Below, piece after piece: positions 17,203-26,315 of a DNA stretch of 64,000 nucleotides. Location: positions 2,046,001-2,110,000 of the forward strand of contig NZ_JAIFAG010000001.1 of the NCBI RefSeq assembly GCF_020012125.1, in the 5' to 3' direction. How positions within the stretch are numbered: the first letter of the stretch is position 1; each line of letters starts with the position of its first letter. The position numbers were made by a program, and so were the translations under genes. Source of the stretch: Hymenobacter psoromatis. GTDB taxonomy: Bacteria > Bacteroidota > Bacteroidia > Cytophagales > Hymenobacteraceae. The notes beneath the pieces were generated by a model. That model was not told the DNA's origin and searched no databases. It was given only the letters and a program-made list of their open reading frames with translations.

Positions 17203-17313
17203 GTCATTGCGAGCGCAACGCAGTGGAGCGCGGCAATCTTTCCTTATCGTTCGCTTCATCAGATTAGTAATCCTAACATGAAGGAAGGATTGCCGCGCTT
17301 CGCTCGCAATGAC
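17203..17313. repeat. Inverted repeat of the GTCATTGCGAGCG family
   Basis: GTCATTGCGAGCG (17203-17215) pairs with CGCTCGCAATGAC (17301-17313), and GCGCGGCAATC (17228-17238) with GATTGCCGCGC (17288-17298). It begins 14 nt after the stop of the membrane-fusion gene and precedes the pump gene, inside one operon. Confidence 0.9.
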
Positions 17314-17327
17314 AGATGGATTTAGAA

Positions 17328-18425
17328 TCAGTCATTCAGCTCGTCGTACAGCAGCAGCTGATTCTTGGTCACGATAACGTCGCCGGCCTTGAGGCTGCCG
17401 GTCACGTAGCTCACTTCGTTACCCACAGTTTTGGTGACGCGCACGGGGCGGGTTTCCACGTCGGTGCGGTTCTTAAAAACGAGCACGAAATGCTGGTCCT
17501 TGTCGAAAATGACCGAGCTGGCGGGCACGGCTAGCTCCTTTTGCTTCTCGGTGTTGAGGATGCGCACCTGGGCGTACATCTCAGGCTTGAGCAGGTAGCC
17601 GGGATTGAGCAGGCGGATGCGGACTTTGAGCGCCTTGCTGTCGGGGTCGAGCACGTTGAATACCTTGTCTACCACGCCCTTAAAATGCTTGTCGGGGTAG
17701 GAAAGCGTAGTGATGTCGGCCTGGTAGCCCACCTGCACGTTAGCGATGTCGGCCTCAAACACGTTGGCCAGCACCCACACCTGGTCGAGGTCGGCGATGG
17801 TGAAAAAGCTATCGGCGCTGGCCGTGGTGTACTGCATATTCTCGGTCACGTTCTTTTCCGTAATAAAGCCCGAGATAGGAGCCTTAATGGTGTAGTGCCC
17901 ATCCTGTGACACGCCGTAGATGCCGAGTTGCTTGTTGGTTTTGCCCAGGTTGCTCTGGGCTTTGCGCAGCTCCTCGCGGGCCAGCACTACATCGCGCTCG
18001 GCGGCCAGGCCGGCCTTAAACTGGTCATCGGCCACGCTCAGGTTTTTGCGGGCGATGGCCAGGTCGGTACCAGCGTTGCTGTTCTGGTTCTGCACGTCGG
18101 CGATTTCGCCCGAGCGCACTACGGCCAGCACCTGGCCTTTAGTTACGTGGTCGCCCAGCTCCACTTTCAGGTCTTCCACGATGCCGCCCACCAAGGGCAC
18201 CACTTTGGCAGTTTTGTCGCCGTTGGTCACCACCTGCCCCGAAAAAGACTGCTCGCTGCGCACTGGCTCCAGGCGCACGGTATCGAAGGCCAACTCCTTG
18301 AGGGTCTGGTCAGAAAGGGAGAATTTCTTGGCAGTTTTGGCTTCCTCCGCGTTCGCGGTTTCCGCCGGCTTGGAGCAGGCTCCCAGGCTCAAACCCAGGC
18401 TTATTAGCAACAAATAATTTTTCAT
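17328..18425 (-). CDS. RND efflux membrane-fusion lipoprotein, CzcB-like (first copy)
   Basis: Periplasmic adaptor linking the CzcA-type pump to its outer-membrane factor, 365 aa. The signal peptide ends with lipobox LGAC, so the protein is anchored as a lipoprotein. A barrel-sandwich (lipoyl-like) half GGIVEDLKVELGDHVTKGQ, an alpha-helical hairpin around residues 110-165, the second lipoyl half (YTIKAPISGFITEKNV) and beta-barrel and membrane-proximal domains follow in the usual order. No His- or Met-rich metal-binding segment is evident. It lies between the outer-membrane factor and pump genes, with long inverted repeats on both sides. Confidence 0.9.
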   Translation of the reverse strand: MKNYLLLISLGLSLGACSKPAETANAEEAKTAKKFSLSDQTLKELAFDTVRLEPVRSEQSFSGQVVTNGDKTAKVVPLVGGIVEDLKVELGDHVTKGQVLAVVRSGEIADVQNQNSNAGTDLAIARKNLSVADDQFKAGLAAERDVVLAREELRKAQSNLGKTNKQLGIYGVSQDGHYTIKAPISGFITEKNVTENMQYTTASADSFFTIADLDQVWVLANVFEADIANVQVGYQADITTLSYPDKHFKGVVDKVFNVLDPDSKALKVRIRLLNPGYLLKPEMYAQVRILNTEKQKELAVPASSVIFDKDQHFVLVFKNRTDVETRPVRVTKTVGNEVSYVTGSLKAGDVIVTKNQLLLYDELND

Positions 18426-18476
18426 TAGGAATATTTTATTATTTTCTTTTAAGTGACAGGGATTGCGCTAAAATCC

Positions 18477-18540
18477 GGTTGTCCTTGCGAGCGCAACATT
18501 CTGCGCATCAAGCAGAGATGGAGCGCTCGCAAGGACAACC
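18477..18540. repeat. Inverted repeat, GTCCTTGCGAGCG variant
   Basis: Perfect 18-bp arms GGTTGTCCTTGCGAGCGC and GCGCTCGCAAGGACAACC enclose a loop containing GCGCATCAAGCA, a word also found in the elements at 23317 and 48736. It starts 14 nt after the stop of the outer-membrane-factor gene. Confidence 0.92.
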
Positions 18541-18554
18541 GATGCGTGCAAGTC

Positions 18555-19928
18555 CTATTCCGCCCGAAAGAACGTGCGGCCGGTAGCCAGGTTGAGGCTC
18601 TCAAAGGCGCGCATCCGATTGGCGCGCAAGGTGTTGAGCTGAATGACATTGTTCTTATAAGCCTCGTAGAAATCGAGGTATTCCACGATGCTAATCAGGC
18701 GCTTGGTGTAGCTCTGCTCGATGTTGTCAATGAGGCGGGCGAAGGGGGTCGTGTCGCGGCTGGTGTGTTGGTAGAGGTCATCCTGGCGCAGCGCCACCTG
18801 GTAGGCTTCGTGCACGTCGCGGCGCACCACTAGCTGCTGCTCGGCGGCCTGCGCCTGCGCCTGGCCTATCTGCGCTTTAGCCGCCTGAATATTGCCCTGG
18901 TTACGATTAAACAGCGGCACGGCCAGACCCACCGTGAGCGAGTTGTAGTTGTTGATGTAGGAGCCAAAGCGGTCGTAAGAATAGCCCAGGGCCAAGTCGG
19001 GGGTGGCCACGGCGTGCTGGAGGCGCAGGTTCAGCTGCTGGCGCTGCACCTCGGCGCGGCGGGCCAGCAGGTCGGCGCGGCGCACCACGGCCGTATCAGT
19101 AAGCTGCTGCTCCGGGTAGGCGGCCAGCGAGAGGTCACGCACGCGGCGGTTATCCACTACCGGCAGGAAAGCCGAGCGGGTCGAGTCGCGCAGCAGAATG
19201 TGCAGGTCGGCTTGGGCGCTGGCCTGCTCGGTTACCAGCCCCAGCCGCTCACTTTCGAGGGTGAATAAGAAGGCTTTCAGGCGAATAACTTCTTTGAGGG
19301 CGATGTTGCCCTTTTCGTACTGGCTCTGGTAAAGGTCCACGGTGTGATGCAGCGACGGAATCTCGTTGTCATACACGCGCAGCGTCTGCTGCCGGAAATA
19401 CACGTCGTAGAACGTGGTGCGCAGCTGAAAGCGCAGGTTGCGCACCAGGTCTTCGAGGTTATAGGTTTCGACCACAGCGGCCTGTTGGGCAGCCTTGCCG
19501 GCCGCCCGCCGCCGCCCGGCCAGCGAAAACAGCTGTTGCACCTGAAAGCCGTACTGGTTGGGAGCCGCCTCGCTGCTACCGTCCAGCTGCCGCTGGTGCA
19601 CGGTCTGCAAGATGGCGTTCTGGTCGAGCTGAATGGTTGGATTATCAATCAGGCGGGCCTGTACGGCCAGGGCCTGCGCCGCCGAAATATTGTAGCGCTG
19701 GGCCAGCAGCTGCAAGTTGTTCTGCACGAAGCGCTGCTCGGCGTCGGGCAGCGTCAGGCGCACCGTGTCTACGGGCAGGGGGGTAGGGCCCGTGGGCAGG
19801 GTTTGCGCGGGGGCTGCCAAGGCCAGGCTCAGGCTGGCAGCCAGCAGCGCTGCGCCACGGAGCAGCGGGAAGCTCCGGCATTGCCAGGCAACTTGCATCA
19901 AGCATGGCAGCGGGCGACCAGTAGCCAT
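18555..19928 (-). CDS. Outer-membrane efflux protein, CzcC/TolC family (first copy)
   Basis: Outer-membrane channel of the first metal-efflux operon, about 457 aa. Signal-peptide-like residues (LLRGAALLAASLSLALAAPAQT) precede two OEP repeats typical of TolC proteins; the internal repetition is visible in helices beginning ALAVQARLIDNPTIQLDQN and PDLALGYSYDRFG. The ATG at 19928 is preferred over a GTG at 19952; ATG 19898 is also possible. It is the first gene of its operon, with an exact TAGCTTTG promoter element and phased TTAGAA boxes upstream. Confidence 0.85.
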   Translation of the reverse strand: MATGRPLPCLMQVAWQCRSFPLLRGAALLAASLSLALAAPAQTLPTGPTPLPVDTVRLTLPDAEQRFVQNNLQLLAQRYNISAAQALAVQARLIDNPTIQLDQNAILQTVHQRQLDGSSEAAPNQYGFQVQQLFSLAGRRRAAGKAAQQAAVVETYNLEDLVRNLRFQLRTTFYDVYFRQQTLRVYDNEIPSLHHTVDLYQSQYEKGNIALKEVIRLKAFLFTLESERLGLVTEQASAQADLHILLRDSTRSAFLPVVDNRRVRDLSLAAYPEQQLTDTAVVRRADLLARRAEVQRQQLNLRLQHAVATPDLALGYSYDRFGSYINNYNSLTVGLAVPLFNRNQGNIQAAKAQIGQAQAQAAEQQLVVRRDVHEAYQVALRQDDLYQHTSRDTTPFARLIDNIEQSYTKRLISIVEYLDFYEAYKNNVIQLNTLRANRMRAFESLNLATGRTFFRAE

Positions 19929-19985
19929 GCCTGATATTCTTCGTAAAATCACTTTTTTATCTTAAAAACTTGTCAGGCATTTAGA

Positions 19986-19993
19986 CAAAGCTA
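19986..19993 (-). promoter_or_regulatory. -7 element of the first czc-type operon
   Basis: On the minus strand the sequence reads TAGCTTTG, an exact match to TAnnTTTG, about 58 nt before the ATG at 19928. No good -33 box is present, which fits an activator-dependent promoter with the TTAGAA array just upstream. Confidence 0.65.
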
Positions 19994-20035
19994 ATAACAA
20001 GGAAGCATACTTCATTCAGCTAATGCACATGTTCA

Positions 20036-20096
20036 TTATATCCTCATTAATACTGAATTAGAAGAGGATTAAAAATAACTTAGAACAGCATTAGAA
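20036..20096. promoter_or_regulatory. TTAGAA operator array with 11-bp period, first czc-type operon
   Basis: Boxes at exact 11-bp steps: TTATAT 20036, TTAATA 20047, TTAGAA 20058, TTAAAA 20069, TTAGAA 20080, TTAGAA 20091; a weaker TTTAAA follows at 20102. The 5-bp spacers are unrelated, so this is not a simple tandem duplication. The array lies upstream of the -7 element and downstream of the terminator of the neighbouring operon. The pattern matches OmpR-family operators. Confidence 0.78.
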
Positions 20097-20113
20097 ACTA
20101 ATTTAAATGAGCC

Positions 20114-20143
20114 AAAAAAACCCCCGGCCAATGCGGCCGGGGG
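20114..20143 (-). terminator. Terminator of the second czc-type operon
   Basis: Minus-strand stem CCCCCGGCC / GGCCGGGGG with a 5-nt loop and seven T residues, 29 nt after the pump stop codon at 20172. This is a textbook intrinsic terminator. Confidence 0.95.
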
Positions 20144-20171
20144 TAAGCTTAGAATACTCAGGATTAAGAAC

Positions 20172-23100
20172 TTACTTATGACGCTCGCGCTCCTGCCGGC
20201 TGCTGTATACCCACTCGTATACGGCGGGCAGAATAAGGAGCGACAATAGTGTAGCTGTGATGAGGCCGCCGATGACGACAATGGCCAGCGGCTTCTGCGT
20301 TTCGGAGCCAATGCCGTGGCTGAGGGCGGCTGGTAAAAGTCCAAGTGAAGCCATAAGGGCCGTCATTACCACTGGGCGGAGCCGCGAGCGCGCCCCGTCC
20401 TTGATGGCGACTACCAGCGGCATGCCTTCGCGCAGGTTTTGGCGAAATTTATTAACCAGAATTACCCCGTCCTGCGTCGCTACCCCAAACAGGGCGATAA
20501 ACCCTACCCCCGCCGAAATCGAGAAGTTGACCCCAGTCAGCAGCAGTGCCGCAATGCCGCCAATAAGGGCAAACGGCACGTTGAGCAGCACCAGCACCGA
20601 ATCCAGGGCATTACCGAAGGAAATGAACAAGATGAAGAAAATAGCTAAAATACTGATGGGCACCACGATGGAGAGCTGGCGTTGCGCCCGCTCCTGGTTC
20701 TCAAACTCGCCGTTCCACTGGGTAGCGTAGCCTTTGGGCATGGCTACCTGCTTCTTCACCAACTGCTGCGCTTCGGCAATAGTGGAGCCCAGGTCCCTAC
20801 CCCGCACCGAAAACTTGATAGCGATGAAGCGCGAATTATTCTCCCTATAGATAAAAGCCGGGCCCGATACGTTGCCGATAGTAGCGATTTCCTGCAGCTT
20901 TATTTTGCCGCCGCTCAGGTTAGGCACGGTCAGGTTGCCAATCTGGTCGGGGGTAGAGCGGTAGGGCTGGTCGTAGCGCAGGCGCAAGTCGAACTTGCGC
21001 TCACCCTCAAATACCTGGCTCACGGCCTTGCCCCCGATGGCCATCTCGATGACGGCGTTGGCATCGGCGGCATCTACGCCAAACTGGGCCATTTTGTCGG
21101 GGTCCAGGGTGATGCGCAGCTCGGGCTGGCCCAGGTTACGGAATACGCCCAAATCCTCGATGCCGCGCACTTTTTTGAGCAGGGCATACACTTCATCCGC
21201 CTTTTTATCCAGAAAGTACAAGTCGTCACCGGTGATTTTGACAGCCATCGAGCCCTTCACACCCGACACGGCCTCCTCCACGTTGTCGGAAATCGGCTGC
21301 GAGAAGTTGAAGTCCACGCCCCGGTAATGGGCCAGCTTGCGCTGCATTTCGGCAATCAACTCATCCTTGGTCACCTTGCGCTTCCACTGGTCGGCGGGGT
21401 AGAGGTCCACGAAAAACTCCTGGTTGAAGAAGCCCGTGGCATCTGTGCCATCATTGGGGCGGCCGGTTTGCGAAATCACACCCCGCACCTCCGGGAACTG
21501 CTCAAAATCCTGCCGGAACTGCTTAGTGAAATGATACGAATCTTCCAGACTGATGCTCAGCGGCATGGAGGCTCGCACGTAGATGCTGCCCTCGTTGAGG
21601 TGGGGTAGAAACTCGGTGCCCACGAAGTGGAAGGCCCCTACCCCCAGCAGCAGCGCTATCAGCGCGCCGCCCATTGCCCGGCGCGGGTGGCCCATCACTT
21701 TGTCGAGCAACGGCGAGTAGTTGCGGTTTAGGAACTCGATGACCGGGTTATGGCGCTCGCGCACGTTCTTGTTCAGCAAGATGGACGAGAGCACTGGCAC
21801 CAGCGTGAGGGCCAGCAGCAGCGCCCCCAGTAGCGCGAAACCCAGCGTGTAGGCCAGCGGAGAAAACAGTTTACCCTCGACTTTCTGAAACGAGAAAATC
21901 GGAATCAAGGCCGTGACAATGATGAGCTTAGAGGTAAAGATGGACTTGCCCATCTCGGTGCCAGTGGCCAGAATCTTGCTCAGCTTGGCGCGCTTGTTGA
22001 ACTTCTCCATGCCCTCGTGCTCGGCCCAGTGGGCCAGCATCACGAACAAGCCCTCGACCATCACCACCGCGCCATCGATGATGATGCCGAAGTCAATGGC
22101 CCCGATACTCAATAGGTTGGCCGTCATGCCTTTCCAGCGCATCAGAATGAAGGCGAAGAGCAGCGCCAACGGAATGACCATCGCCACCGTCACGGTGGTG
22201 CGCCAATCGGCCAAAAATACTAGTAACACAATGGTTACCAGCGTAATGCCCATTACCACATTCTCCCCTACCGTGTGCAGGGTGTGCTCGTTCAGCTCGG
22301 TGCGGTCGTAGAAGACCTTGATGCGCACATCGCCGGGTAGCACGGTAGTATTCAGGTAGTTGACCCTGGCTTCGAGCAGGGGTAGCACTGCGCCAGGGTT
22401 TTCGCCCTTGCGCATGAGCACGATGCCCTCCACTACGTCGTCGTGGTCGTCGCGGCCCACAATGCCGAGCTGCGGCAGGTTGGAGGTGTGCACGTTGGCG
22501 ATGTTGCGCACCAACACCGGCACACCGTTCACGTTTTTGATGATAATCTTCTCGATATCAGCCACGTTCTTCACGATGCCGATGCCGCGCACCACGAATG
22601 CCTGCTGGCCCTCACTCAGGATATCGCCGCCCACGTTCACGTTGGCGCGTTGCAGGGCCTGGTACACATCGAGCGCCGTGAGGCCATACTTGGCCAGCAG
22701 CGGGGGCGTCACGGCCACCTCATAGGTCTTCACCTTACCCCCAAAGCTCACCACGTCGCCTACCCCCGGCACGGCCTTCAGGTTCTTCTCAATTACCCAG
22801 TCCTCCAGGGTTTTAAGGTCGGTCGCGGTTTTGGTCTTGGACGTGAGCGTGAAGCGGTAAATCTCGCCGGTGGGGCCGGTGGGCGGCTGCACCTCGGGGT
22901 CCACGCCATCGGGCAGGTTTACGTTGGCCAGCTTTTGAGCGGCCTCCATGCGGGCATTGAAGTTGTCAGTGCCGTCCTCAAACACGATTTTGATGAACGA
23001 GAGCCCGAACAGGTTGATGCTGCGAATCACCGTTTTGCGGCTGATGGAGTTCATCTCCGTCTCAATCGGAATAGAGATGAAACGCTCCACTTCTTCGGCC

Positions 23101-23279
23101 GAGCGGCCAGACCACTGCGTGATGATAACCACCTCCGTGTTGGTCACGTCGGGGTAGGCTTCCACGGGCGTATAGTAGAAGCTCACTGCGCCCGCCACCA
23201 CCACCAAGGCGGTGATAAAGAACACGATGTAGGGATGTCTCAGCGAAAAGCCGATGAGACCTTTGATGAATTTATTCAC
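20172..23279 (-). CDS. CzcA-type heavy-metal RND efflux pump (second copy)
   Basis: Paralogue of the pump at 14019-17171; 1035 aa, last gene of the second operon. It has the same N-terminal start pattern (MNKFIKGLIGFSLRHPY), the same TM4 motif DFGIIIDGAVVMVEG with its Asp also at residue 396, and the same porter-domain layout, so both pumps should export divalent cations. Similarity between the copies is extensive but far from identity, which points to an old duplication or independent acquisition. An inverted repeat of the GTCCTTGC family separates it from the fusion-protein gene and a strong terminator follows. Confidence 0.92.
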   Translation of the reverse strand: MNKFIKGLIGFSLRHPYIVFFITALVVVAGAVSFYYTPVEAYPDVTNTEVVIITQWSGRSAEEVERFISIPIETEMNSISRKTVIRSINLFGLSFIKIVFEDGTDNFNARMEAAQKLANVNLPDGVDPEVQPPTGPTGEIYRFTLTSKTKTATDLKTLEDWVIEKNLKAVPGVGDVVSFGGKVKTYEVAVTPPLLAKYGLTALDVYQALQRANVNVGGDILSEGQQAFVVRGIGIVKNVADIEKIIIKNVNGVPVLVRNIANVHTSNLPQLGIVGRDDHDDVVEGIVLMRKGENPGAVLPLLEARVNYLNTTVLPGDVRIKVFYDRTELNEHTLHTVGENVVMGITLVTIVLLVFLADWRTTVTVAMVIPLALLFAFILMRWKGMTANLLSIGAIDFGIIIDGAVVMVEGLFVMLAHWAEHEGMEKFNKRAKLSKILATGTEMGKSIFTSKLIIVTALIPIFSFQKVEGKLFSPLAYTLGFALLGALLLALTLVPVLSSILLNKNVRERHNPVIEFLNRNYSPLLDKVMGHPRRAMGGALIALLLGVGAFHFVGTEFLPHLNEGSIYVRASMPLSISLEDSYHFTKQFRQDFEQFPEVRGVISQTGRPNDGTDATGFFNQEFFVDLYPADQWKRKVTKDELIAEMQRKLAHYRGVDFNFSQPISDNVEEAVSGVKGSMAVKITGDDLYFLDKKADEVYALLKKVRGIEDLGVFRNLGQPELRITLDPDKMAQFGVDAADANAVIEMAIGGKAVSQVFEGERKFDLRLRYDQPYRSTPDQIGNLTVPNLSGGKIKLQEIATIGNVSGPAFIYRENNSRFIAIKFSVRGRDLGSTIAEAQQLVKKQVAMPKGYATQWNGEFENQERAQRQLSIVVPISILAIFFILFISFGNALDSVLVLLNVPFALIGGIAALLLTGVNFSISAGVGFIALFGVATQDGVILVNKFRQNLREGMPLVVAIKDGARSRLRPVVMTALMASLGLLPAALSHGIGSETQKPLAIVVIGGLITATLLSLLILPAVYEWVYSSRQERERHK

Positions 23280-23316
23280 GGGAAACTAGTTAATAATCAG
23301 CGTTTATAAGCCATTT

Positions 23317-23350
23317 GTCCTTGCGAGCATGTTGCGCATCAAGCAAGGAC
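23317..23350. repeat. Short inverted repeat, GTCCTTGC variant
   Basis: GTCCTTGC (23317-23324) and GCAAGGAC (23343-23350) flank a loop with TTGCGCATCAAGC. It looks like a shortened copy of the 18477 element and begins 10 nt after the stop of the second fusion-protein gene. Confidence 0.75.
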
Positions 23351-23360
23351 CGGAAGCCAG

Positions 23361-24464
23361 CTAATCAGTTAAATCATTGAACAGCAGCAAGCTACCTTCC
23401 GTCACTACCTGGTCGCCATCGTGCAGGTCGCCGGTCACGTAAGTATATTGCGAGGTAGTGCGGACCACTTTCACCGGCACCAAGCGGTACTTACCGGGGC
23501 TTTCCTGCTTCACTACAAAGTACTTATCCTTGCTGAAAATCACCGACTTTGGGTTCAGCGCTAGGCCTTCACCGGAGTCTTCGAGGTGCAGGGCCACGGT
23601 ACAGAACATGTCGGGCTTGAGCAGCCCGTCGGGGTTAGGCAGCTCCACGCGGGCTTGCAGCACGCGGGTATCGGCATCCACCACGTTCGAGATGTTGGTG
23701 ATGGTGCCCGTAAACTGCTTGTCGGGGTAGGCTAAGGCGGTGATAGTCACCGGCTCACCTACTTTCACCTCCTCCACGTCGGTTTCATACACGTTTAGCA
23801 GAATCCAGACCCGGCTCAGGTCAGAAATCGTGAAGAGCGGAGTCGCGTTATCGGGCCGCAGCTGCGTATTGGGGTTGATATTGCGGGCCACCACGTAGCC
23901 GCTCACCGGGGCTTTCACCTGGTAGACGGGCTGCGCCGTGCTGCCGCCGCTGGCCCCGTAGAGTTTAAGAATCTGCTGCGTGCGGTTCAGAGCCGACTGC
24001 GCCTTAATCAGACCCTGGCGAGCCGCGATGAGGTCCGACTCCGAGGCGAAATTAGTTTTGTAGAGCTGCTCGGTGTTATCGGCGGTGCGCTTGGCCACGG
24101 CGAAATCGCTCTGGGCAGCGTTGTAGTCGTTGAGGTAGCCGCTCACATCGGCGCTCTGCACGGTGGCCAGGGCTTGGCCCTGCGTCACGTGCGACCCAAG
24201 GGTAGCGCTCACGTTAAGCACCGTGCCCGATACCACCGGAAACACTTGGTCCACGCGGCGCTGGTCGTAGCTCACCTTACCCGTAAAGCGCAGGTCCTGC
24301 GCCAGATTTCGGGTCTGCACGGTATCGGTGCGGTAAGTAGATTCGGTGTCTTTGGTATTAAGAGGCAGCTCGTTTTTCTTATCGCCGCAGGCGGTTAGGC
24401 TCAGGACCGGGGCAGCCAGCAGGCCCGCGATGAGCAGGCGGAAGGTCGTTTTGGAGATGTTCAT
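23361..24464 (-). CDS. RND efflux membrane-fusion lipoprotein, CzcB-like (second copy)
   Basis: Periplasmic adaptor of the second operon, 367 aa. The signal peptide ends in lipobox LTAC followed by GDKKNELP. The lipoyl-like halves (FPVVSGTVLNVSATLGSHV and YQVKAPVSGYVVARNI) flank a helical hairpin, and the beta-barrel and membrane-proximal domains follow. It is clearly homologous to the 17328-18425 protein but divergent in the hairpin. The next upstream gene, the outer-membrane factor, is separated by an AT-rich foldback. Confidence 0.9.
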   Translation of the reverse strand: MNISKTTFRLLIAGLLAAPVLSLTACGDKKNELPLNTKDTESTYRTDTVQTRNLAQDLRFTGKVSYDQRRVDQVFPVVSGTVLNVSATLGSHVTQGQALATVQSADVSGYLNDYNAAQSDFAVAKRTADNTEQLYKTNFASESDLIAARQGLIKAQSALNRTQQILKLYGASGGSTAQPVYQVKAPVSGYVVARNINPNTQLRPDNATPLFTISDLSRVWILLNVYETDVEEVKVGEPVTITALAYPDKQFTGTITNISNVVDADTRVLQARVELPNPDGLLKPDMFCTVALHLEDSGEGLALNPKSVIFSKDKYFVVKQESPGKYRLVPVKVVRTTSQYTYVTGDLHDGDQVVTEGSLLLFNDLTD

Positions 24465-24474
24465 AAAGGATTGA

Positions 24475-24569
24475 ATTAAAAATTATGAATTAAAAATTAA
24501 AAATTGTCAGTCAGAAAACCTGCTCGTGAGACCTTTACAATTTTTAATTCATAATTTTTAATTTTTAAT
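24475..24569. repeat. AT-rich foldback with reiterated ATTAAAAATTATGA words
   Basis: Two 33-nt arms (24475-24507 and 24537-24569). Left arm and reverse-complemented right arm use the same words (ATTAAAAATT, ATGA) in different copy order, so they pair imperfectly in several registers. The right arm ends in the stop codon of the outer-membrane-factor gene. It sits at an internal junction of the second efflux operon. Confidence 0.88.
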
Positions 24570-26260
24570 TAAAACACTTTAGCGTTAGTGGCAAAATTGA
24601 CTTGCTGCTCAGCTTGCAACAGGCGGCTGCTGATATCAATCAGCCCGAGCTGCGCCTCCTTGTAGGCCCGGAACTTATCGATGAAGCTCACCAGGTCGAT
24701 GAGGCGGCGGTTGTAGTCGGCCACGGCATCGCGGCTCACGCTGGCGGTGCGGGCCAGGTAGTCGGGCGTGATGCTCTGGCGCAGCATGATGGCGCGCTGC
24801 AGCTGCTCATACGCGCTGGCTACGTCTTGCTCTACCTGCAAATGCACCCCATTCAGGGCGAAGCCCGACTGCTGAATGCCGATTTTGGCTGCCTGCACGT
24901 TGCCCTGGTTACGGTTGAAAACCGGCAGGTCGATGGCCGATTGCAGACCGAAGTAGTGCACGTAGGTATTGCCCTGACTGGCGTAGTCGGCCCCTACTAG
25001 CAGTTTGGGTACGGCCAGCGAGCGCTGCACGGCCAGGTTTTGCTGGGTATAGGCAGTTTGCTCGGTAGCGGCGCGTAAGTCGGGGCGCAGGGCGTAGGCC
25101 TGGGTTTGGAGGTCGGCCAGAGCCGGTACCACGGCCGGCGCGGGGGGTAGGAACTCGCTGCCTTCGGGGGAGATGAATACTGTGCCGGGGGCGGCCAGCA
25201 ACACGCGCAGCGTAGCCTGGTCCTGGGTCAGCTGGTTAAGCTGGTCGCTGCGGTCGCGCTCCAGGCTCTGCTGCTCCAGCTCCAGGCGCGTCACCTCATA
25301 CGAGGCCACGGTGCCCAGGCGCAGGCGCTCGCGGTAGCTGGCCAGCAGGCGGCCCAGCTGGGTGCGCTCCTGGTCGGTAAAATCCAGCCGGCGGCGCTCG
25401 GCCACCACGTTGTAAAACGACTGCACCAGCTGGAAGCGCGCCTGCCGCAGCAGGTCCTCAAAGGCTGCCTGCTGCACCGCTACGCCCGTGCGCGAGAGCT
25501 GCACCAGCTTGCTGCGCCGCCCCGAAATATCAAGCAGCTGCTGCAGCTGAGCCACAAACGTGCCGCCCGTGGGGTTCTGCGGGTCGGTCTGCTTTTTCAG
25601 CGGGAAGAACGTGCTCGTGTTCGGGTTGTAGGCGTTGATTTCCATCTGCAGGTTGGGGTTGTCGCGCAACAACGCCTGCCGGATGGCCGAATTAGCCACA
25701 TCAATGTTAAAATGCTGAGCCAGCAGCTGGAAGTTGGCCTGCATGAAGCGCGCCTGGGCCTGGTCGAGCGTAACGTGCAGCGTATCGGAGGGGGTAGGCG
25801 ATAGCGCCACGCCCTGGGCCAAGCCCATCGCAATCGGGTACTGGCCGAACTTACCCGCCGCGGCGGGGGTAGCCGGCACCGCGGCGCCGGCAGTCGCCGT
25901 GCCGGGGGCCACCAGCGCGCCGGGCGTGCCTACCCCCCCCGCGCCAGCTGGAGTGCCCGCGCCGGCCGGACTGCTTAGCGCCCCGCCGGGACTAGTGAGC
26001 GGCGCGCCCGGCTGCCCAAACGTGGGCGTAGCGGTGGGCTGGCCAGGCAGCTGCGCCGGGGTAATGGCTCCCTTGGGGCCGGGCACCTGGCCGGTGGTAG
26101 TGGCAGGGGCAGTAGCCGGGGCTGGCATAGCGGGTAGCGGCGCGCCGGTGGCGGGGCGGGCGGCGTTGGGCATCGGCATCTGGGCCCAGCCAGCCAGGGT
26201 TGTCAGGCTCAGGCCCCCGGCCAAGGCCAGGGTGCGGAAAACATATTTTTTAAGAAGCAT
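24569..26260 (-). CDS. Outer-membrane efflux protein, CzcC/TolC family, with Pro/Ala/Gly-rich N-terminal extension (second copy)
   Basis: Outer-membrane channel of the second operon, about 563 aa, some 100 residues longer than its paralogue. After a signal peptide (MLLKKYVFRTLALAGGLSLTTLAGWAQ) comes a low-complexity stretch of Pro, Ala, Gly and Thr to about residue 140, then two OEP domains (DTLHVTLDQAQARFMQ; PKLLVGADYASQGN). The extension would lie in the periplasm before the barrel and has no obvious metal ligand. The ATG at 26260 is chosen over 26311 because it gives a clean signal peptide. A promoter and phased TTAG boxes lie upstream. Confidence 0.85.
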   Translation of the reverse strand: MLLKKYVFRTLALAGGLSLTTLAGWAQMPMPNAARPATGAPLPAMPAPATAPATTTGQVPGPKGAITPAQLPGQPTATPTFGQPGAPLTSPGGALSSPAGAGTPAGAGGVGTPGALVAPGTATAGAAVPATPAAAGKFGQYPIAMGLAQGVALSPTPSDTLHVTLDQAQARFMQANFQLLAQHFNIDVANSAIRQALLRDNPNLQMEINAYNPNTSTFFPLKKQTDPQNPTGGTFVAQLQQLLDISGRRSKLVQLSRTGVAVQQAAFEDLLRQARFQLVQSFYNVVAERRRLDFTDQERTQLGRLLASYRERLRLGTVASYEVTRLELEQQSLERDRSDQLNQLTQDQATLRVLLAAPGTVFISPEGSEFLPPAPAVVPALADLQTQAYALRPDLRAATEQTAYTQQNLAVQRSLAVPKLLVGADYASQGNTYVHYFGLQSAIDLPVFNRNQGNVQAAKIGIQQSGFALNGVHLQVEQDVASAYEQLQRAIMLRQSITPDYLARTASVSRDAVADYNRRLIDLVSFIDKFRAYKEAQLGLIDISSRLLQAEQQVNFATNAKVF

Positions 26261-26315
26261 AACGGGCAAACCTGCCGGCTGGCGGCCGCGCCGCAGCACG
26301 CGGCGGGGCAACTAG

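Noticed and set aside
17203..18540. Adjacent GTCAT-family repeats as a CRISPR-like array
   Set aside because: They are palindromes over 1 kb apart with a gene in between, without regular spacers or cas genes.
20036..20096. Phased TTAG boxes read as tandem repeats or as another reiterated-word foldback
   Set aside because: Only the hexamers are conserved, spacers are unrelated and no complementary arm exists, so an operator fits better than duplication or a foldback.
24475..24569. AT-rich foldback as a transposon end or MITE
   Set aside because: No target-site duplication, no transposase remnant and no second copy of the same sequence in the window; the other AT-rich foldbacks have different words.
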